From: Marthasterias glacialis
Taxonomy: Eukaryota > Echinodermata > Asteroidea > Forcipulatida > Asteriidae
Length of the DNA stretch: 64,000 nt
Direction: 5' to 3'
Assembly (NCBI GenBank): GCA_911728455.2
Contig: OU452240.1
Location: 7,101,352-7,165,351, forward strand
Shown one piece after another: positions 1 through 11,669 of the stretch. The notes under the pieces are model-generated. The model did not search any database. It was not told the DNA's origin and saw only the letters and a list, made by a program, of their open reading frames with translations. The translations under genes were made by a program, and so were the position numbers. Every line of letters starts with the position of its first letter. Position 1 is the first letter of the stretch.

Positions 1-628
1 TTCAACCTAAATTGTTAGATGTTATTGCCAAAAGACAACTAGATGACCTTTATACCTGACCTGATTTTCACTGTCCCTCCTCCTGTATCATTTCTTGATT
101 ATTGTCGATTACAATATTTTTTTCTACATATTGTCTTAAAGCCTTTTCCCCCTTGATACCAAGAGAGGGCAGTATTTAAGTTTTATGTGATAGCAAGATA
201 GTTTGTTTCCCTTTTTCGTTGATTACAGACAACAGTGCTGGTGTAGGTAATTGAAGAATGGGGACCAAAAGATCTTCACTTTTAACTTCAAAGAGGCTGT
301 GTCGTTATGATTGTAGTAAACCTGTGGCTGTGCATGAAAAGATGAACTCTCACCCAGATACTGCACACTTGCGCGCTTGCGGTCAAATCACAAAGGGTGC
401 TGTCTTTGTCAAACTGTGATTTGACCGCTGGTGCACACATGCGCGTAGTAACTGGGTTATTCCATTTACTGCTATAATCCTGACAACACAGCCCCTTTAA
501 ATCATGTGCGAGTTTGTTTGTTTCATTCTTCCAGAACATCTCCCTGGAATGTAGATAATGACCTTTAGCCACTTTGCAGATGTCCAGAAAATTGAATAAA
601 CTTTTTGTTTTCTCTTGTCTTGTAAAAG
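1..628 (+). other. Intron of the SoxD gene (3' part)
   Basis: This is the non-coding sequence upstream of the SoxD terminal exon. It ends in a good acceptor, with a pyrimidine-rich stretch at about 601-623 followed by AG at 627-628. It contains one MITE (290-500), listed separately. The rest shows no coding potential. Confidence 0.8.
290..500. mobile_element. MITE with ~28-bp TIRs, TTAA-type family (copy 1)
   Basis: The left end reads AAAGAGGCTGTGTCGTTATG and the right end is its near-complement, finishing GACAACACAGCCCCTTTAA. A second copy of the same family lies at 25478-25691. The interior of both carries GC-rich words such as GCGCGCTTGCGGTC and its inverse. TTAA is clear at the right end and degraded at the left, suggesting piggyBac-like TTAA targeting. 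It sits in the SoxD intron. Confidence 0.75.
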
Positions 629-978
629 GTTCTAAATGGAAGACCATGTCCAATGCGGAGAAGCAACCTTACTATGAAGAACAAGCTCGCCTGAGCAAAG
701 CCCACCTGGAGAAATATCCCGATTACAAATACAAACCCCGCCCAAAGCGTACCTGCATCATCGACGGTAAGAAGCTAAAGATTGGTGAGTACAAAGCTCT
801 GATGCGAGCCAAACGACAAGAGGTCCGACACGTCTTCTATACGCGAGATGGAGAGCACATGGTGAGGGCGCCAAACATCGGCCCAATGTCTCCACATGGA
901 CTATCGATGGTGGACGGGGCTTACTCGTTGGCGCAAGTCTCATCGCCGATGTCATTGGAATCACCAACAGAGTACTGA
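629..978 (+). CDS. SoxD (Sox5/6/13-like) transcription factor, terminal exon
   Basis: This exon encodes the second half of a SOX HMG box, the sequence-specific minor-groove DNA-binding and bending domain, followed by a C-terminal tail. Key stretches are [34 protein letters not shown] and [20 protein letters not shown]. The last extends past the box and is diagnostic of the SoxD group. The exon starts after the acceptor AG at 627-628 in phase 1 (G|GT-TCT-AAA), so the open frame further upstream is intron read-through. Stop TGA is at 976-978. The tail after the box is only about 45 residues (ending [11 protein letters not shown]), much shorter than in vertebrate Sox5/6. Earlier exons, including the coiled coil typical of the group, lie left of the window. 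Identification as SoxD is confident; which vertebrate paralogue it matches cannot be said. Confidence 0.93.
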
Positions 979-3061
979 GTACCGTTTAACATTCAGGGTT
1001 TACTTTCTACCTTTTGTTTGTATCTTCTGTTCCTGCCCTTTTTCATAAAGCTTGCAAATTTCTGCTAAGCTAAGGAAAGTCTCAGTTAGCAGAGCTAGGT
1101 TAGCAGTTAATTGTGTTTGACTGGACTCTGCTAATGGCTAAGTAGATAAAGAGCTCTGTGAGGAAGGGTCCGTGTCTTGTAGGGACATTTTTGTTTCCTC
1201 TGTATGAATCAGACTGAGGCTATGTGGAAAATAGTCAGGTCTCTTCATATGCATTGATGATATGCTGTATGATTGATACAGGGAGCTGAACAAACATGAC
1301 CCAAAAATTGTATCTAGGTTTGTTTGCGCCAGGGATGATTCAAGGTTTTTCTCATTTTTACAAGTTTTTTTGTCTGAAAGGGTGTCGCCCGTTGAGATAT
1401 ACAGGTGAGTTTCATCAACGTTAATCTCGGAATTTCTCATGTGTTAACGTCAGTTCAGAAACATGGGAGAGGAATCATTGCCTGTGACCTTTTATATTTG
1501 AAAAAAATGTATCTGTTGGGGGCTTTGTTTAATCCATTATATTGTAAAGTAAATTTCTGCCTCCGTGCTCGCATGTTGGGTTTAAAAGTAGATCTGAATG
1601 ATGCACGGTTAAACTAATGCAAAGCTTGTATATTATTATAGGACCCCAGTGTTGAGCAATATGGCTTATCACTGAAGAACAAAGCTTGCTTTCTGACGCG
1701 CTTATTGTAGGCAGAGATTTATCATTGGTTTGAGTTACCTCTTACTGTGCAGTCAGTTGCTTTACCTCATATTATGTGGGGCTTGCTTTCATGCGTCGCT
1801 GGTATTGCAGCAAACAAGGTTTGTATTGGAAACCTTAACGAGTAAAAAAACAGCTTTATAAAAGATAAATACTACGCAGGATTAATAAAGCAACCTTGAT
1901 ACGATATCAGTTTTTACCAATTCAATCCGACTACCTCATCCTCCAAGTGGACTTAATTTGCAATAGAATGCAGCACGTATGTATTTCATGACAGCGCCCC
2001 AAAACCAGTGCCCATTGTTAACCTTTCCAGTCCAAGTTATCATGAACTCAATATTTTAGGCAACTTCACTACAGTAAGTGTAAAACGGAGTGTGTTACAA
2101 ATGAGAAGAAATACAAAATGAAATGCGCTGATTTTCAAAAGTGGTTAGGATCACTTAGAGAAATAATAAAAAAAAAAAAAAAAAAAAAAAGAAATGTTCA
2201 AGAAAAAAACAAACACACAAATAATATTCTTTATCCCCGATGCAAAAATTAACATCTATAATAAAATTTTAAAAAATTATAAAAACAAATTAACATTTGT
2301 TATAAGAAATTTTCGATAAACCCCGAGTCAGCAACTCCATAACCAAGAGAGTGACTTGGTAAAATATTAGCATCTTGTAAGACTATTTTGACTTGTCTGC
2401 TCAAAGTTCATCGAGCCTGTTAGCACAAAAACTGGCTAAGCACAGACAAATCTAAGCAGAAACAGGTTACCAGCCCAAATTCTGTACAGATTACATTGCT
2501 GTAACCGGTGCCCTACTATTGTTTTGCTTAGCAAGGAAAATTCGTTTAACAATGAGCATTGGTCATTGACTTCTTGATTTCTGTCAGCTAAAAAATAATC
2601 AATATTTAAGTTATTAACGCAGCTTGGGATCCTCATTTCTTATCGGAAAGGGGATAAGGTTGATGTTTTTGACGATCAAACTATTTGGACGGTACTATTT
2701 TGACGCAAATAAAAAGTAGTATACTTTTAGTGTTTTGTGCGCATGCATGATCAGGATTTTAATTTCGTGAAGTTGTTTAAACAGAAAAAGATGCCAATGG
2801 TAGAAAATTGTTGCTGGGCAGAAATGGTCGCTGGCCAAAATACCATTTCATCTAAACTGCTCATGGATGGTTTCTACAGTTTCTGCCGAGCAAGTTCAAT
2901 GATAAAGTAACATTGCCTGCTTAGCAGCTTGAAAAAATTACGCTTTGTTCACACTTATAAACAGATCTTGCATTTTTGCAAAACTATGATCTCCACAACT
3001 TCGGGTGCAAATACCACCTGAAAAAATACGAAGACTTGCAAGGTCCAGGCATTCTCTCATA
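979..3061. other. SoxD 3' UTR and intergenic DNA
   Basis: A candidate polyadenylation signal AATAAA lies at 1884-1889. A 23-base A run at 2168-2190 could be the tail of an old retrocopy. At about 2400-2930 there are degenerate copies of a repeat with words such as GCTTAGCA and GGTTACCAGCCCAAATTC, which recur in the MITE at 37168-37365. No gene is seen. Confidence 0.5.
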
Positions 3062-3232
3062 CACTGCAAACACTGGGGCGTTAAATTGATTCTCTCGGTA
3101 TCTATATATGTGAAAACACCAACATGGTGTTAGTTATCCCCATTGCTGTATCATTGGTAAAATTAACACCATGTCGGTGTTGTCATATATAGATACCAAG
3201 AGAATCAAATTAACACCCCAGTTTTTGCAGTG
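3062..3232. mobile_element. 171-bp MITE with TA target duplication
   Basis: The left terminus CACTGCAAACACTGGGG and the right terminus CCCCAGTTTTTGCAGTG are inverted repeats. Pairing continues inward for about 50 bp (GATTCTCTCGGTATCTATAT against its complement). TA flanks both ends (3060-3061 and 3233-3234), typical of Tc1/mariner-type derivatives. There is no coding capacity. Confidence 0.85.
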
Positions 3233-3234
3233 TA

Positions 3235-5088
3235 TACTAAGCCTTTCTAAAGAATCAGCATAATTTCTTGAAATCCATGCAGTTAAAGATGTATTTGAAG
3301 TGGGAACCTCGTATAGCGTCACCAACCTTTAGTTGGAGTTTGGAACCAGCTACCATCACCAACCTTTACCCTCTCCTTCCTGTCAGAATGTTGAGCCCAA
3401 CAAGGGTTCATTTAATAACACTAGTGCAGCTGAGATGTGCTAAAATTTGTATTTGCTTTTAGTTTGTTTGTGTAAAAAAAAGTAAGTGTTGCCAATGAAT
3501 TGTACAGCGACATCACAATCGCCTTCCTTAAATTTTTAGTCATCTTTTTAGCAGGAGCTTTAATTTAGAGTTTGAAAATTGGTTTCTTGAGCAGCTAAAA
3601 ATGTTTACCCTCTAAAAAGACAATCTTGTGGAGGACCTGGATGTATTTAAAATTGCTAAAAGTATTCTTTTGGACAAGTTCACATAGTTTGTATGTGGAT
3701 AACTTACTGGTCAACCTGAGTTTATATTTTACAATTTTTTAAATATTATTTTTGTTTAACTAATGTAAACCATTATTGTTTTAATCTCTGCTTGTACATA
3801 AACAAAATCTTAAAGAAGAGATAAAAAGGGTAACTTATATTTAGGACCACGTGGTACATTGGGACAAGAAAACATTAAACAAAACACCAAAATACCTGAC
3901 TTTTAGATTCGCATTGATTTCCACTCTCGTGCACATGCTGACGTTGGTAATGGCAAACAATTATACCAAATTATGCACCAAAAGAGGGCGCTGCATCAAT
4001 GACATTTTGAAGCTAATGCTCGTGTGACATTTCCAACAAACTTCAGCGAGACAAAAGTTGTTTAGTCATACGCTTGTTTTACGTGCTTTCGCATTAAAAC
4101 AAATCATTGTTGATTTATTTGTTTATTATGAGGACCGACTTCTGTTTTACAATTTTATATAGAGCCCTCTTTTGGTGATAACGAGTGGTTCATGACGCTT
4201 TGAAATACTGCCTTCTTTGGTCAGGTGTTACGTGAGCAGTTCTTAATAAACTTAATTCTAAAATAAATTTACGGATTGTGACAGATTGGGGCAGTGCTTT
4301 TGTCCAGTCGAATCGTGGCTGCTTTATTGTAGAGTAGTTGATATGTAAATATGTATTTAAATCTATAGTTATATTACCGTACATCAATTGTGAGTCGTCA
4401 AAACCACGGTATACCTCTGTTTAAAAGTACACTCGGTAAATCAAACTATCCCAGCTTGAACCCCGGCCCCTTCCCTCCTGGCTTATACATGAACTCAATT
4501 GGTTTAACAGTTGTAGCTTTGAAAGTTCATGGCATTTTTTTTCTTATTTTAATAATGTGTGTCCAAGGTGTGACTTTGAGAAATACGAAGAGAACTCAAT
4601 CGTTTCATTACTGGTTGGTTGCTTATCAAAGCTACATTTTTGTCCATAACGAAAAATGTGTACTGGGTTTTATCAATCTGTTATTTTTTGTGTTTGTACT
4701 ACGCATGACAGCTTGTAATATTTGCTAACACGTCATCGACAAAGGCTGCCCTCTCATGGACCTAAAATTACAACGTATGACATCGTTATTTATCCTTGTT
4801 TATTTGCAAATCAATTTGGATTATAATTATTTTTTCACTCTTTATTCTTTGAGTAGAGAGGAAAATGAATAATAATATTGTGAGACAACTTTTGCAATTA
4901 ATTGGACAGCTTTCCCGAAAGTGGACTAGACAGCGCCTGACGTTATCAGCTACTGCATCGCCATTTTCGGTCCAAATTTTCATCATCGTCTGCTTGCATT
5001 GTGAAGCTTAACACACGCAGTTGGCATACCAAACAACGAAACGGTGCTTATGTTTTAGCGACAAGCGCCAATGGAAGACCATTGAGAA
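3235..5088. other. Intergenic, no feature recognised
   Basis: AT-rich sequence. Short open frames (for example 4390-4728) show neither conserved motifs nor splice context. No gene or clear repeat boundary seen. Confidence 0.5.
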
Positions 5089-5199
5089 CACTAGGTGGCA
5101 GCAGACTTACCATGGATTTCCATTGTTTTTGGAAATAGTGCGCATGTTCAGAACTGCGTAAACAATAGAAATTTACCCGGTACGTCTGCTGGCATTCCA
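5089..5199. mobile_element. Short hairpin MITE, CTAGGTGGCAGCAGAC family (copy 1)
   Basis: It starts CACTAGGTGGCAGCAGACTT and ends with a diverged complement (TACGTCTGCTGGCATTCC). A better-preserved copy lies at 51238-51341. Non-coding. Confidence 0.65.
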
Positions 5200-5334
5200 A
5201 AGTCTCCCATAACTGGTGTAAAATAATCTACCATTTAAAAATACAAATTCTTCAGATAAATTGTGATCGTTGAGAGGTTCTTCTAAACAACATTAATAGC
5301 TAATTATCATTAAAACCTGCATTTACCTATACGG

Positions 5335-5604
5335 TAGACCAATCCATTAAGCCCCGTGTTGACCAATCACAGCCTTGGGTACGCCATCAAAAGTCCGACA
5401 AAAGTCCGACACGATAAAAATCCTATAGACCTTATGCATTGAAAATGTAAACGTGCGTGCGCGTACTTACAGCTCGCGCTTTCACGTCGTGCAGTGTGGC
5501 ATTGAAGAGACGCACATAATGTGTTGCCCACGTGTACAGTGGTGATGTAGCCATTGCTGTGATTGGTCAGTATGTTTAGGGGCGGGGCTTAATGGATCGG
5601 CCTG
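5335..5604. mobile_element. TIR element, TAGACCRATCCATTAAGCCCC family (copy 1)
   Basis: The left end TAGACCAATCCATTAAGCCC pairs with the right end GGGGCTTAATGGATCGGCC. Internal words GTCCGACAAAAGTCCGACAC and GACCAATCACAGCC recur in the copy at 53936-54407. Non-autonomous. Confidence 0.8.
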
Positions 5605-6030
5605 TTATAAACAGCAAGACATAAAGGAAAACTATTGGAAAATGGAAGGATATATTGACTCCGGATGACTTGTTTGTATTCACTATGCAATACTTTCTAA
5701 TATGCTAATTCTATTGTTGTGACGTAGTGTTATATATTCATGACTGCTGTTTTGCATAATGACGTTCACTTCTATTTCATTATTTAATAGATGTTGTCGT
5801 AGTTGTTAATGAGAAAACATTTGCATAGTTTAGTCTTATTAGGGGTCATATATAACCATATCCGTAATCCATGATGTTAACCTTGACTTCTAAAATAACA
5901 ATAATAATAATAAACACTCATCAACGATCTTGTTAATAATTACTGTCTTTTCCAAATAACCTCTATGAGTTTCGAGTTTTGAATTCTACAATTGACAACG
6001 AAATATAAGTTCAGCAAAGTATAGTTTAAT

Positions 6031-6159
6031 CACTCTAAAACTACAGTTAGTCAAAACAGCCTTAATTAGTCATTTTAGATTATTTTTGACTAATTTTTAG
6101 TCAAAATGTGGTCTAAAAGGACTAATTAACGTTGTTTTGACTAAGTTAGTTTTAGAGTG
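6031..6159. mobile_element. ~129-bp palindromic MITE
   Basis: The terminus CACTCTAAAACTACAGTTAG pairs with CTAAGTTAGTTTTAGAGTG. Internal TTAGTCAAAAC words also pair (for example TTAATTAGTC against GACTAATTAA), so the whole unit can fold into a hairpin. No coding capacity. Confidence 0.75.
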
Positions 6160-9045
6160 ATGCATCAGTTTTACATTTTAAGAATGAAGACTTATTATTG
6201 AAGTGTGAAATAATATGAATTAATTCTTATTCTTATTCGTAAAGAAGCGTACCAGAAAACTCCAAGCAAAGGAGAAAAACCCACAAGAACAGCAACATGA
6301 AAACTGTGATTTCTTAGTCTTATGTATTCAAATTTGTTTGTATAAGTTACGTGTGATGGATTCCTCCTGTTATTTAAAACACAACCTTGCTCACTGTTCT
6401 TCGGTTAAATTTGGAACTAAGCTACCATTTTTGTTGTGGATATTCACCTTTGATATCCACTATTATTCTTTTTTAAAATGTCGTCGAGGGTGTCGCCCTA
6501 CCCTCTAAAAATAATGTCCCAGTCTATATCTGTACTTTACCTTAATTACCATTATCAGAACGCTGTTAAGCATGGGCATTCGCTTAGCATAAAAAAACAA
6601 TTGCTCAGCTAAAACAAAAGTCGGGTTGCCTTTAAAAAGACACTGTAATGTTCACAGGTAGCGCCTTGATCCCTTCTAACACTTACTAAGCATATATCTT
6701 GCTAAGCATGTTATGCTTAATAGTTTTATGAAAGTTTACCCTTGTCAGTTGAGTTCCGCCTCAGGTGTGCCCTGTAGTTCTCTTTTTTCATGTTTTGCCA
6801 AGATCGAGACAAATTGTTACATTGTATAAAACGTGAGTGGTTAGCTTGGTTCAACAATATTTAATACGAGTTGAACACTTCTTCCTTTTGTAATGAAAGA
6901 AAACAGTCAAAGAACGTCATCGCGCATGACTCTAACATTCTTGTTGTTTGGAACTATTGAACATTCAATAGAACTTTGTGACGTCGTAGAGTAGTGCGTT
7001 CATAAATATTCATTAGCTGTAACTATCAGGTGCAAAACTTGTGTAGATTAATTATAATATGACGTGGTTGTTTGAAAACTGAAATAATATATGGACATTG
7101 AACTATTGTATTATTAACACTTTGTCAATGAATGTCCTGTAAACGTTGTTTCTGTACAATTTATCTGAAATTTATTATGATGTTACCGATCCGTGGTTTT
7201 TATTTTTTATAGACAGTTTACCACCTTTTTGAGGCGAAGCATTGTGTCATTTGACTTGTTCAAAAGTAATTATTGTGTAATATAGGTAATGGAATTAAGT
7301 CTTGAGTAGTGGACCACGTGACATTGTGGCTAATTGGTGTATATTGTGTATGTGTAATTAACTAATTATAACTATACAGTTCAAAGTTCATATAATAGTG
7401 TACAGCACAGTGTTAGTAATAGTCAAGCACAAGATGCGAGATACCGAGATATCTGAGGAAAGTTTGGAAGAATGTATTCCGTTTTTTTTAGCGTTGCTAA
7501 CTGGTGTAATCTTCTGGATTTCCGTTTGGGGGACCGCTGTTCTCCCCATTGGGAGATAAGGGTATTAAACATGGAAAAATATACCCCAATTGGAGTAGTT
7601 TGATTTAGTTATCATCTGAAGAAACCAAAGGGGATAGTATTGATATCCTCAACGGGAGAAGATGATTCAAAAGATGGTACACAAATTATGTTCCAATTGG
7701 GTGAGTTTTGCCCTTGACCCCGTGTAGTGGAACGAAGAGATGTGAAGATAGCTAGACCGTGTATTTGTAGGTAGTATAAACATTGATAACAACAACAAAC
7801 GTCAAGTAACGTTAATGGATGTGTTTACCTTGTTGAACCAGCAGGACCAAGGTTGATAAAGTGTTAGGCATTGTTTGCTTTAGCATTGACGTTTGGCTTT
7901 TGGATTTGTTTCCTGCTCAGCAAGTTGTCCAAGTGCGTTTAAGCAATCTTCTTGCTTAGCGGATTCTATGAAATTTGGTCTGGACCAGATGAACGTCTGG
8001 TTAGCAAGGTGGGGTTGGGAAGGAATTTCACATCTTGATATTTGTATAACTGAAGTCAAGTTTCAATGTCTCCCTTGGAAGCCATTTTAACTTTGGAAGT
8101 GACGTCAGTTCTTTTTTCATTTAGTGTATATAAACCGGGACTAATGCCCGGGACTAATGGACCTTTTGATAATTAATAGTAGGGCTTCCGTGATGTGATG
8201 TACGTGGTGCTTTGTATTCAGTCTTTAGCCTCTATTGTTGAAACACCCCTGTGTGAGTAGTCGATTCTTCCATCCAGAGTGTCCAATGGACGTGATAATG
8301 TCTTCAATCATTTTCTCCAGAGGGATTATATTTATAGATAGTCATTAAATTTTATCTGGGCAACTGTTTGAAAAATCTGTTTATCAAATACAACGGTAAC
8401 AGCAACAAGATTAGTTTGGGGCTATGGCGGGAAATGTGCGCAGGCGCGGATCAAACTTATTTCACACTTAATGTAATTAATTATTATTCATGAGGAAGGA
8501 GCACGTGATGGTCCAACTCAATTTGTAGCACATTTGAACGCTTTCAACGTTTGACCAAGATTATGCCAAATTAATTTCTTATATTTTTTTCTGAAAAGTA
8601 AACATTCTTAGTATTTTAAAATCAGGATATGGCAAGTTGACGGGTGTTTTATTTTAACAATTGTTTTATTATTATTTCCCTAAATTATTGGTGCTCAATG
8701 TTACCGGCCCTTGAAAAGCTTTGTAGATGTACGCCCTCTGTTGACCCATGTTGGTCAGTTGCATGGTGACTATTATTGTATTATTTTGTATAGCAGGAAA
8801 ACAAATCTTTAACGACCCTTTTTGACATTTATGTAGTATAAGATAATAAAAGTTGTGCAACTATACATACCACTTCTTTGTACGAGTCAAAACTTTTTTG
8901 TAAACAGAGTTTTGTGTTGGTCATTTCCCAAAGAAACGGATCTAGACAATAGTTTTCTGAAACAGTGCCGTTTTGGAACTACGGCTTCACATTCGTCCAC
9001 TGAACACCGCATGACGAAAGCGCACTAATTACTGGCGCTACAGGA
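6160..9045. other. Intergenic; no gene recognised
   Basis: AT-rich. Degenerate fragments of GCTTAGCA-type repeats occur near 6550-6720 and 7900-7980. Nothing here has coding features; the short open frames lack conserved motifs. Confidence 0.45.
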
Positions 9046-9255
9046 ATATAATAAGAATAAGAATAACTAGTTCGTATGTAGCGCATTTCACGATAACGTC
9101 TCAATGCGCTTTGCATTAGTGCCCTGGTCATTGGGCCAATAACATTCCTGTAATCTTTCTCAGCTCCCTGGGGAGTTAACAGCCCCAAGCTGCCGTGGCG
9201 CTCCGAAGGCTTTTTCAAACACAATATCAACCTCTACCCTCCCAGGTACCCATTT
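9046..9255 (-). mobile_element. 3' portion of tRNA-derived SINE (family 1), truncated
   Basis: Closely matches the non-tRNA body of the full SINE at 35467-35823, with shared words such as ACGTCTCAATGCGCTTT, GTGGCGCTCCGAAGGC and CAAACACAATATCAACC. The tRNA-like head is missing. Orientation is taken from the full copy. Confidence 0.75.
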
Positions 9256-9425
9256 CTTCAGCCCATGTTAATTTACCCTGTGTACGGTGGGGGACACACA
9301 CTGGGGGAAAGATCAGCTATGACACCACCATACAACCTCGCAAATACTTTTACGCGCGCATTAGCCGTGGCATGAGATGCATGCTGGTCTAGTTTTCGAC
9401 AGATTGTGTCACCAACTAGACCAGT

Positions 9426-9685
9426 AAGAGACAATTGCAATTTGTGGGACACGTAATGAGGAAAGAAGGTCTTCAGAACTTAACAATTACGGGGCACATC
9501 GAGGGGAAGAGAAGCAGGGGAGTAAACGGCTGACCTACTTGAAAAGTCTAAGTTAATGGATGGCGGACAGGGTACCAGACAGTGAAAGAGTACACGTAAA
9601 GGAGCAGGAGTTGCTGAAAACAACAAGAGACAGGAAACTGTGGAGAGCCATGATCACTGACGTCCTGAAGGGACATGGTACGTGA
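9426..9685 (+). pseudogene. Decayed LINE ORF2 C-terminus
   Basis: Translation gives RQLQFVGHVMRKEGLQNL, then GHIEGKRSRG, then after frame breaks TTRDRKLWRAM-like and DVLKGHGT ending in TGA at 9683-9685. This is the usual carboxyl tail of non-LTR retrotransposon ORF2 proteins (FGHVMRR..GLE, GKR.RGR, LWR.M). Several stops and frameshifts interrupt it. Only the last ~90 codons remain, as expected for a 5'-truncated insertion. Confidence 0.7.
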
Positions 9686-9907
9686 AGAAGAACAAGTCCA
9701 GCATGTGCCTCATTCCACGGTTATAAACGCCCGCGTTAAAAATATTTTGCGTAGTTGTCTATGTATCTGAGTGACGTCATTGATCTGTGAGTGCTTGATC
9801 GTCCATGGCGTCACAAGATTCCCAACATTCTAAAAAACTGAAGATGACGGCGTCCATTAAGAATATCTGAACACGTTAAATCAAAAACAAAATGTAATGA
9901 ATTATTT

Positions 9908-9977
9908 GTGGCGTGTCGTGGCCGAGCGGTTAAGAGCACCGGACACAAGCTCTGGTGTTTCTGATCAGCAGAGTGTG
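9908..9977 (+). mobile_element. Head fragment of tRNA-derived SINE (family 1)
   Basis: GTGGCGTGTCGTGGCCGAGC, followed by GGTTAAGAGCACCGGAC, carries the Pol III A-box found in the copies at 42498 and 35823. The B-box is lost, and a hAT-like fragment follows directly. Confidence 0.6.
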
Positions 9978-10139
9978 TATTTTGCTTTACCTCAACAGGT
10001 CAAAGAGCGCTGAAAAGGGGCCTGTTCAGGAAAAATACAAATGGAAACTACAGTTTTAATTGGCCAAAAGTGCCCCCTAGGAAAAATGGAGCCCCCCTTG
10101 TGCCCTCCTAAAATTTGACCCATAGTTACGGCGCTGTTT
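9978..10139. mobile_element. Fragment of hAT-like non-autonomous element (CAGTGGCGTAACTA family)
   Basis: Matches the right half of 29099-29403, with shared words such as AGAGCGC-GAAA-GGGGC, GGAAAAATACAAA-GGAAACTAC and GCCCCCTAGGAAAA, and ends in AGTTACGGCGCTG. The left half is missing. Confidence 0.65.
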
Positions 10140-10151
10140 TGAGCATGAGTA

Positions 10152-10715
10152 CCGGTGTCAGATGCAATTGTGTCCGCCATGCAATACTGTCCGCTGCGGA
10201 CACTTTTGCATATGCAATCATGTCCGGGGATATGCAAAACCGTCCGACGTACATGCACATGTGCATGTTCATGGGGTATGTGCGTAAGCGAGGTCGAGCG
10301 TGCATGCACTGAACGTAAGTACGCACACGTGCAGCATGAATATTCACGTAGCCATTATGATTGCAGCTTACTGCAACGGTTTCAGCGCTTTATTTTTTCT
10401 TCTATTTTAAATCTTTTGACATATTTATCAACATAACCCGGGGGTGTCATGGACAAGCAAAATTTCCACGGGCCCGCCGTGCCTGTGGCTTGTTTTCGCC
10501 GAATATTTGAACATAGGCTTCGAGGACCGTTTTGCACGGTGGCGGACACGATTGCACATGCAAATTTGTGTCCGGGCGGACACAATATTGCATCATGCAG
10601 CAGCGTCCGGGCGGACACGATTGCATATGCAAAATCGTCCGGTGGACGGTATTGCATATGCAACAATGTCCGCCGGATAGTATTGCATAGAGGACACAAT
10701 TGCATGCGACACCGG
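10152..10715. repeat. Fold-back element with iterated TTGCATATGCAA / GTCCGnCGGAC arms
   Basis: The left end CCGGTGTCAGATGCAATTGT and the right end ACAATTGCATGCGACACCGG are inverted repeats. Each arm repeats two short palindromes, TTGCATATGCAA and a GTCC/GGAC core (for example GTCCGCTGCGGAC, GTCCGGGCGGAC). The right arm has more iterations (10520-10715) than the left (10152-10240). The centre (about 10241-10510) is unique sequence. Open frames across it are by-products of the repeats. Confidence 0.8.
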
Positions 10716-11092
10716 CAAAGATACTAGAAAAACAAGATAGGACACTCTGTGTAGAAACAGAGTGGTGTGACCGCTTTTGTAAGAAAGGTAAAACCAAAGA
10801 TCGTTTGCGCGATAAGTAGGGCCTACTAGATGAAAAAAAAATTATGCCAAACGATCCCACATATACTAAAAACGGTGAAGGTAAATTATGCCAGTAATCC
10901 TATAGAAAATTTGACATATAGGGAAGGGCGCCATCACGCGGTAGGTAGGGCCATGAAATTGGGTCCCCAGCCTGATCGGAACATTATACGATCAAAGTTT
11001 TTATCAACAGTGTATAGAAAAGGCACTTATTATAAAAGTGTTCATTTAGGAGAATACGTTCTAGCAAGCGATTCAACTATTTTTCTACGTAT

Positions 11093-11245
11093 AAATTTCA
11101 ATTTGCCTTACACCGATGTGTGATAAGCACTGTATACTCAGTGCTTTCGAGTCCTGTGGAAAAAAGTCCACAGGCAACTCGGGTGGGATTCGAACCCACG
11201 ACTCCCACATGACTAGAGCAGATGTCTTACCCACTAGTTCGAATC
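11093..11245 (-). mobile_element. tRNA-derived SINE family 2 (copy a)
   Basis: On the minus strand the unit reads TAGTGG-like A-box remnants, GAGTCGTGGGTTCGAATCCC (B-box), ACCCGAGTTGCCTGTGG, then a tail ending near CATCGGTGTAAGGC. It lies head-to-tail with copy b. The internal GGACTT/AAGTCC hairpin is part of the body. Confidence 0.8.
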
Positions 11246-11269
11246 CAGTACTATTAGCTGCAGGTATCG

Positions 11270-11508
11270 CAACAATTAGATAGATGTTAATATTTGCATC
11301 GGGGGAATGAATATAAATTTCATTTGACTTACATCGATGTGTGATAAGCAATGTATACTCAGTGCTTTCGAGTCCTGTGGAAAAAAGTCCACAGGCAACT
11401 CGGGTGGGATTCGAACCCACGACTCCCGCATGACTAGAGCAGATGTCTTAATCACTAGACCACCGAGCACGCCCGCTGACGAGGGGCCAGTTCGAATCCG
11501 GTATTACA
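11270..11508 (-). mobile_element. tRNA-derived SINE family 2 (copy b), near full length
   Basis: The minus strand carries GGTCTAGTGATTAAGACATC (A-box region) and GTGGGTTCGAATCCCACCC (B-box), then the body ACTCGAAAGCACTGAGTATA and the tail ATTAACATCTATCTAATTGT. A potential hairpin TGTGGA-CTTTTTTCC-ACA lies between tRNA head and body. It is a retroposed tRNA-like sequence, not a tRNA gene: the head does not close a standard acceptor stem and the body is shared by all copies. Confidence 0.85.
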
Positions 11509-11514
11509 GTGTTA

Positions 11515-11669
11515 TAGAGAGGTTACATGATCCCGGGAAAAGTTCGTTTCGCAGCCATGTTGGGTAATGCCATGTACAAACTCAATGGCTGGCGCGTCGT
11601 ATGTCCAGCGCCTGTTTGGGCAGGCTGCATTAGAAAAAGGTATCGGGTAACATCCGTGAAACCTCTCTA
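11515..11669. mobile_element. MITE, TAGAGAGGTT family (copy 1)
   Basis: Left end TAGAGAGGTTACATGATCCC, right end CCGTGAAACCTCTCTA. The interior shares CAGCCATGTTGGG, GCCATGTACAAACTCAATGG and CTGGCGCGTCG with 59321-59484, where the interior is in the opposite orientation. TA appears next to the termini. Confidence 0.8.

Noticed and set aside
10115-10860. Cluster of overlapping open frames rich in Cys, His and Met
   Set aside because: They result from the GTCC/GGAC and TTGCATATGCAA palindromes of the fold-back element; no conserved frame.
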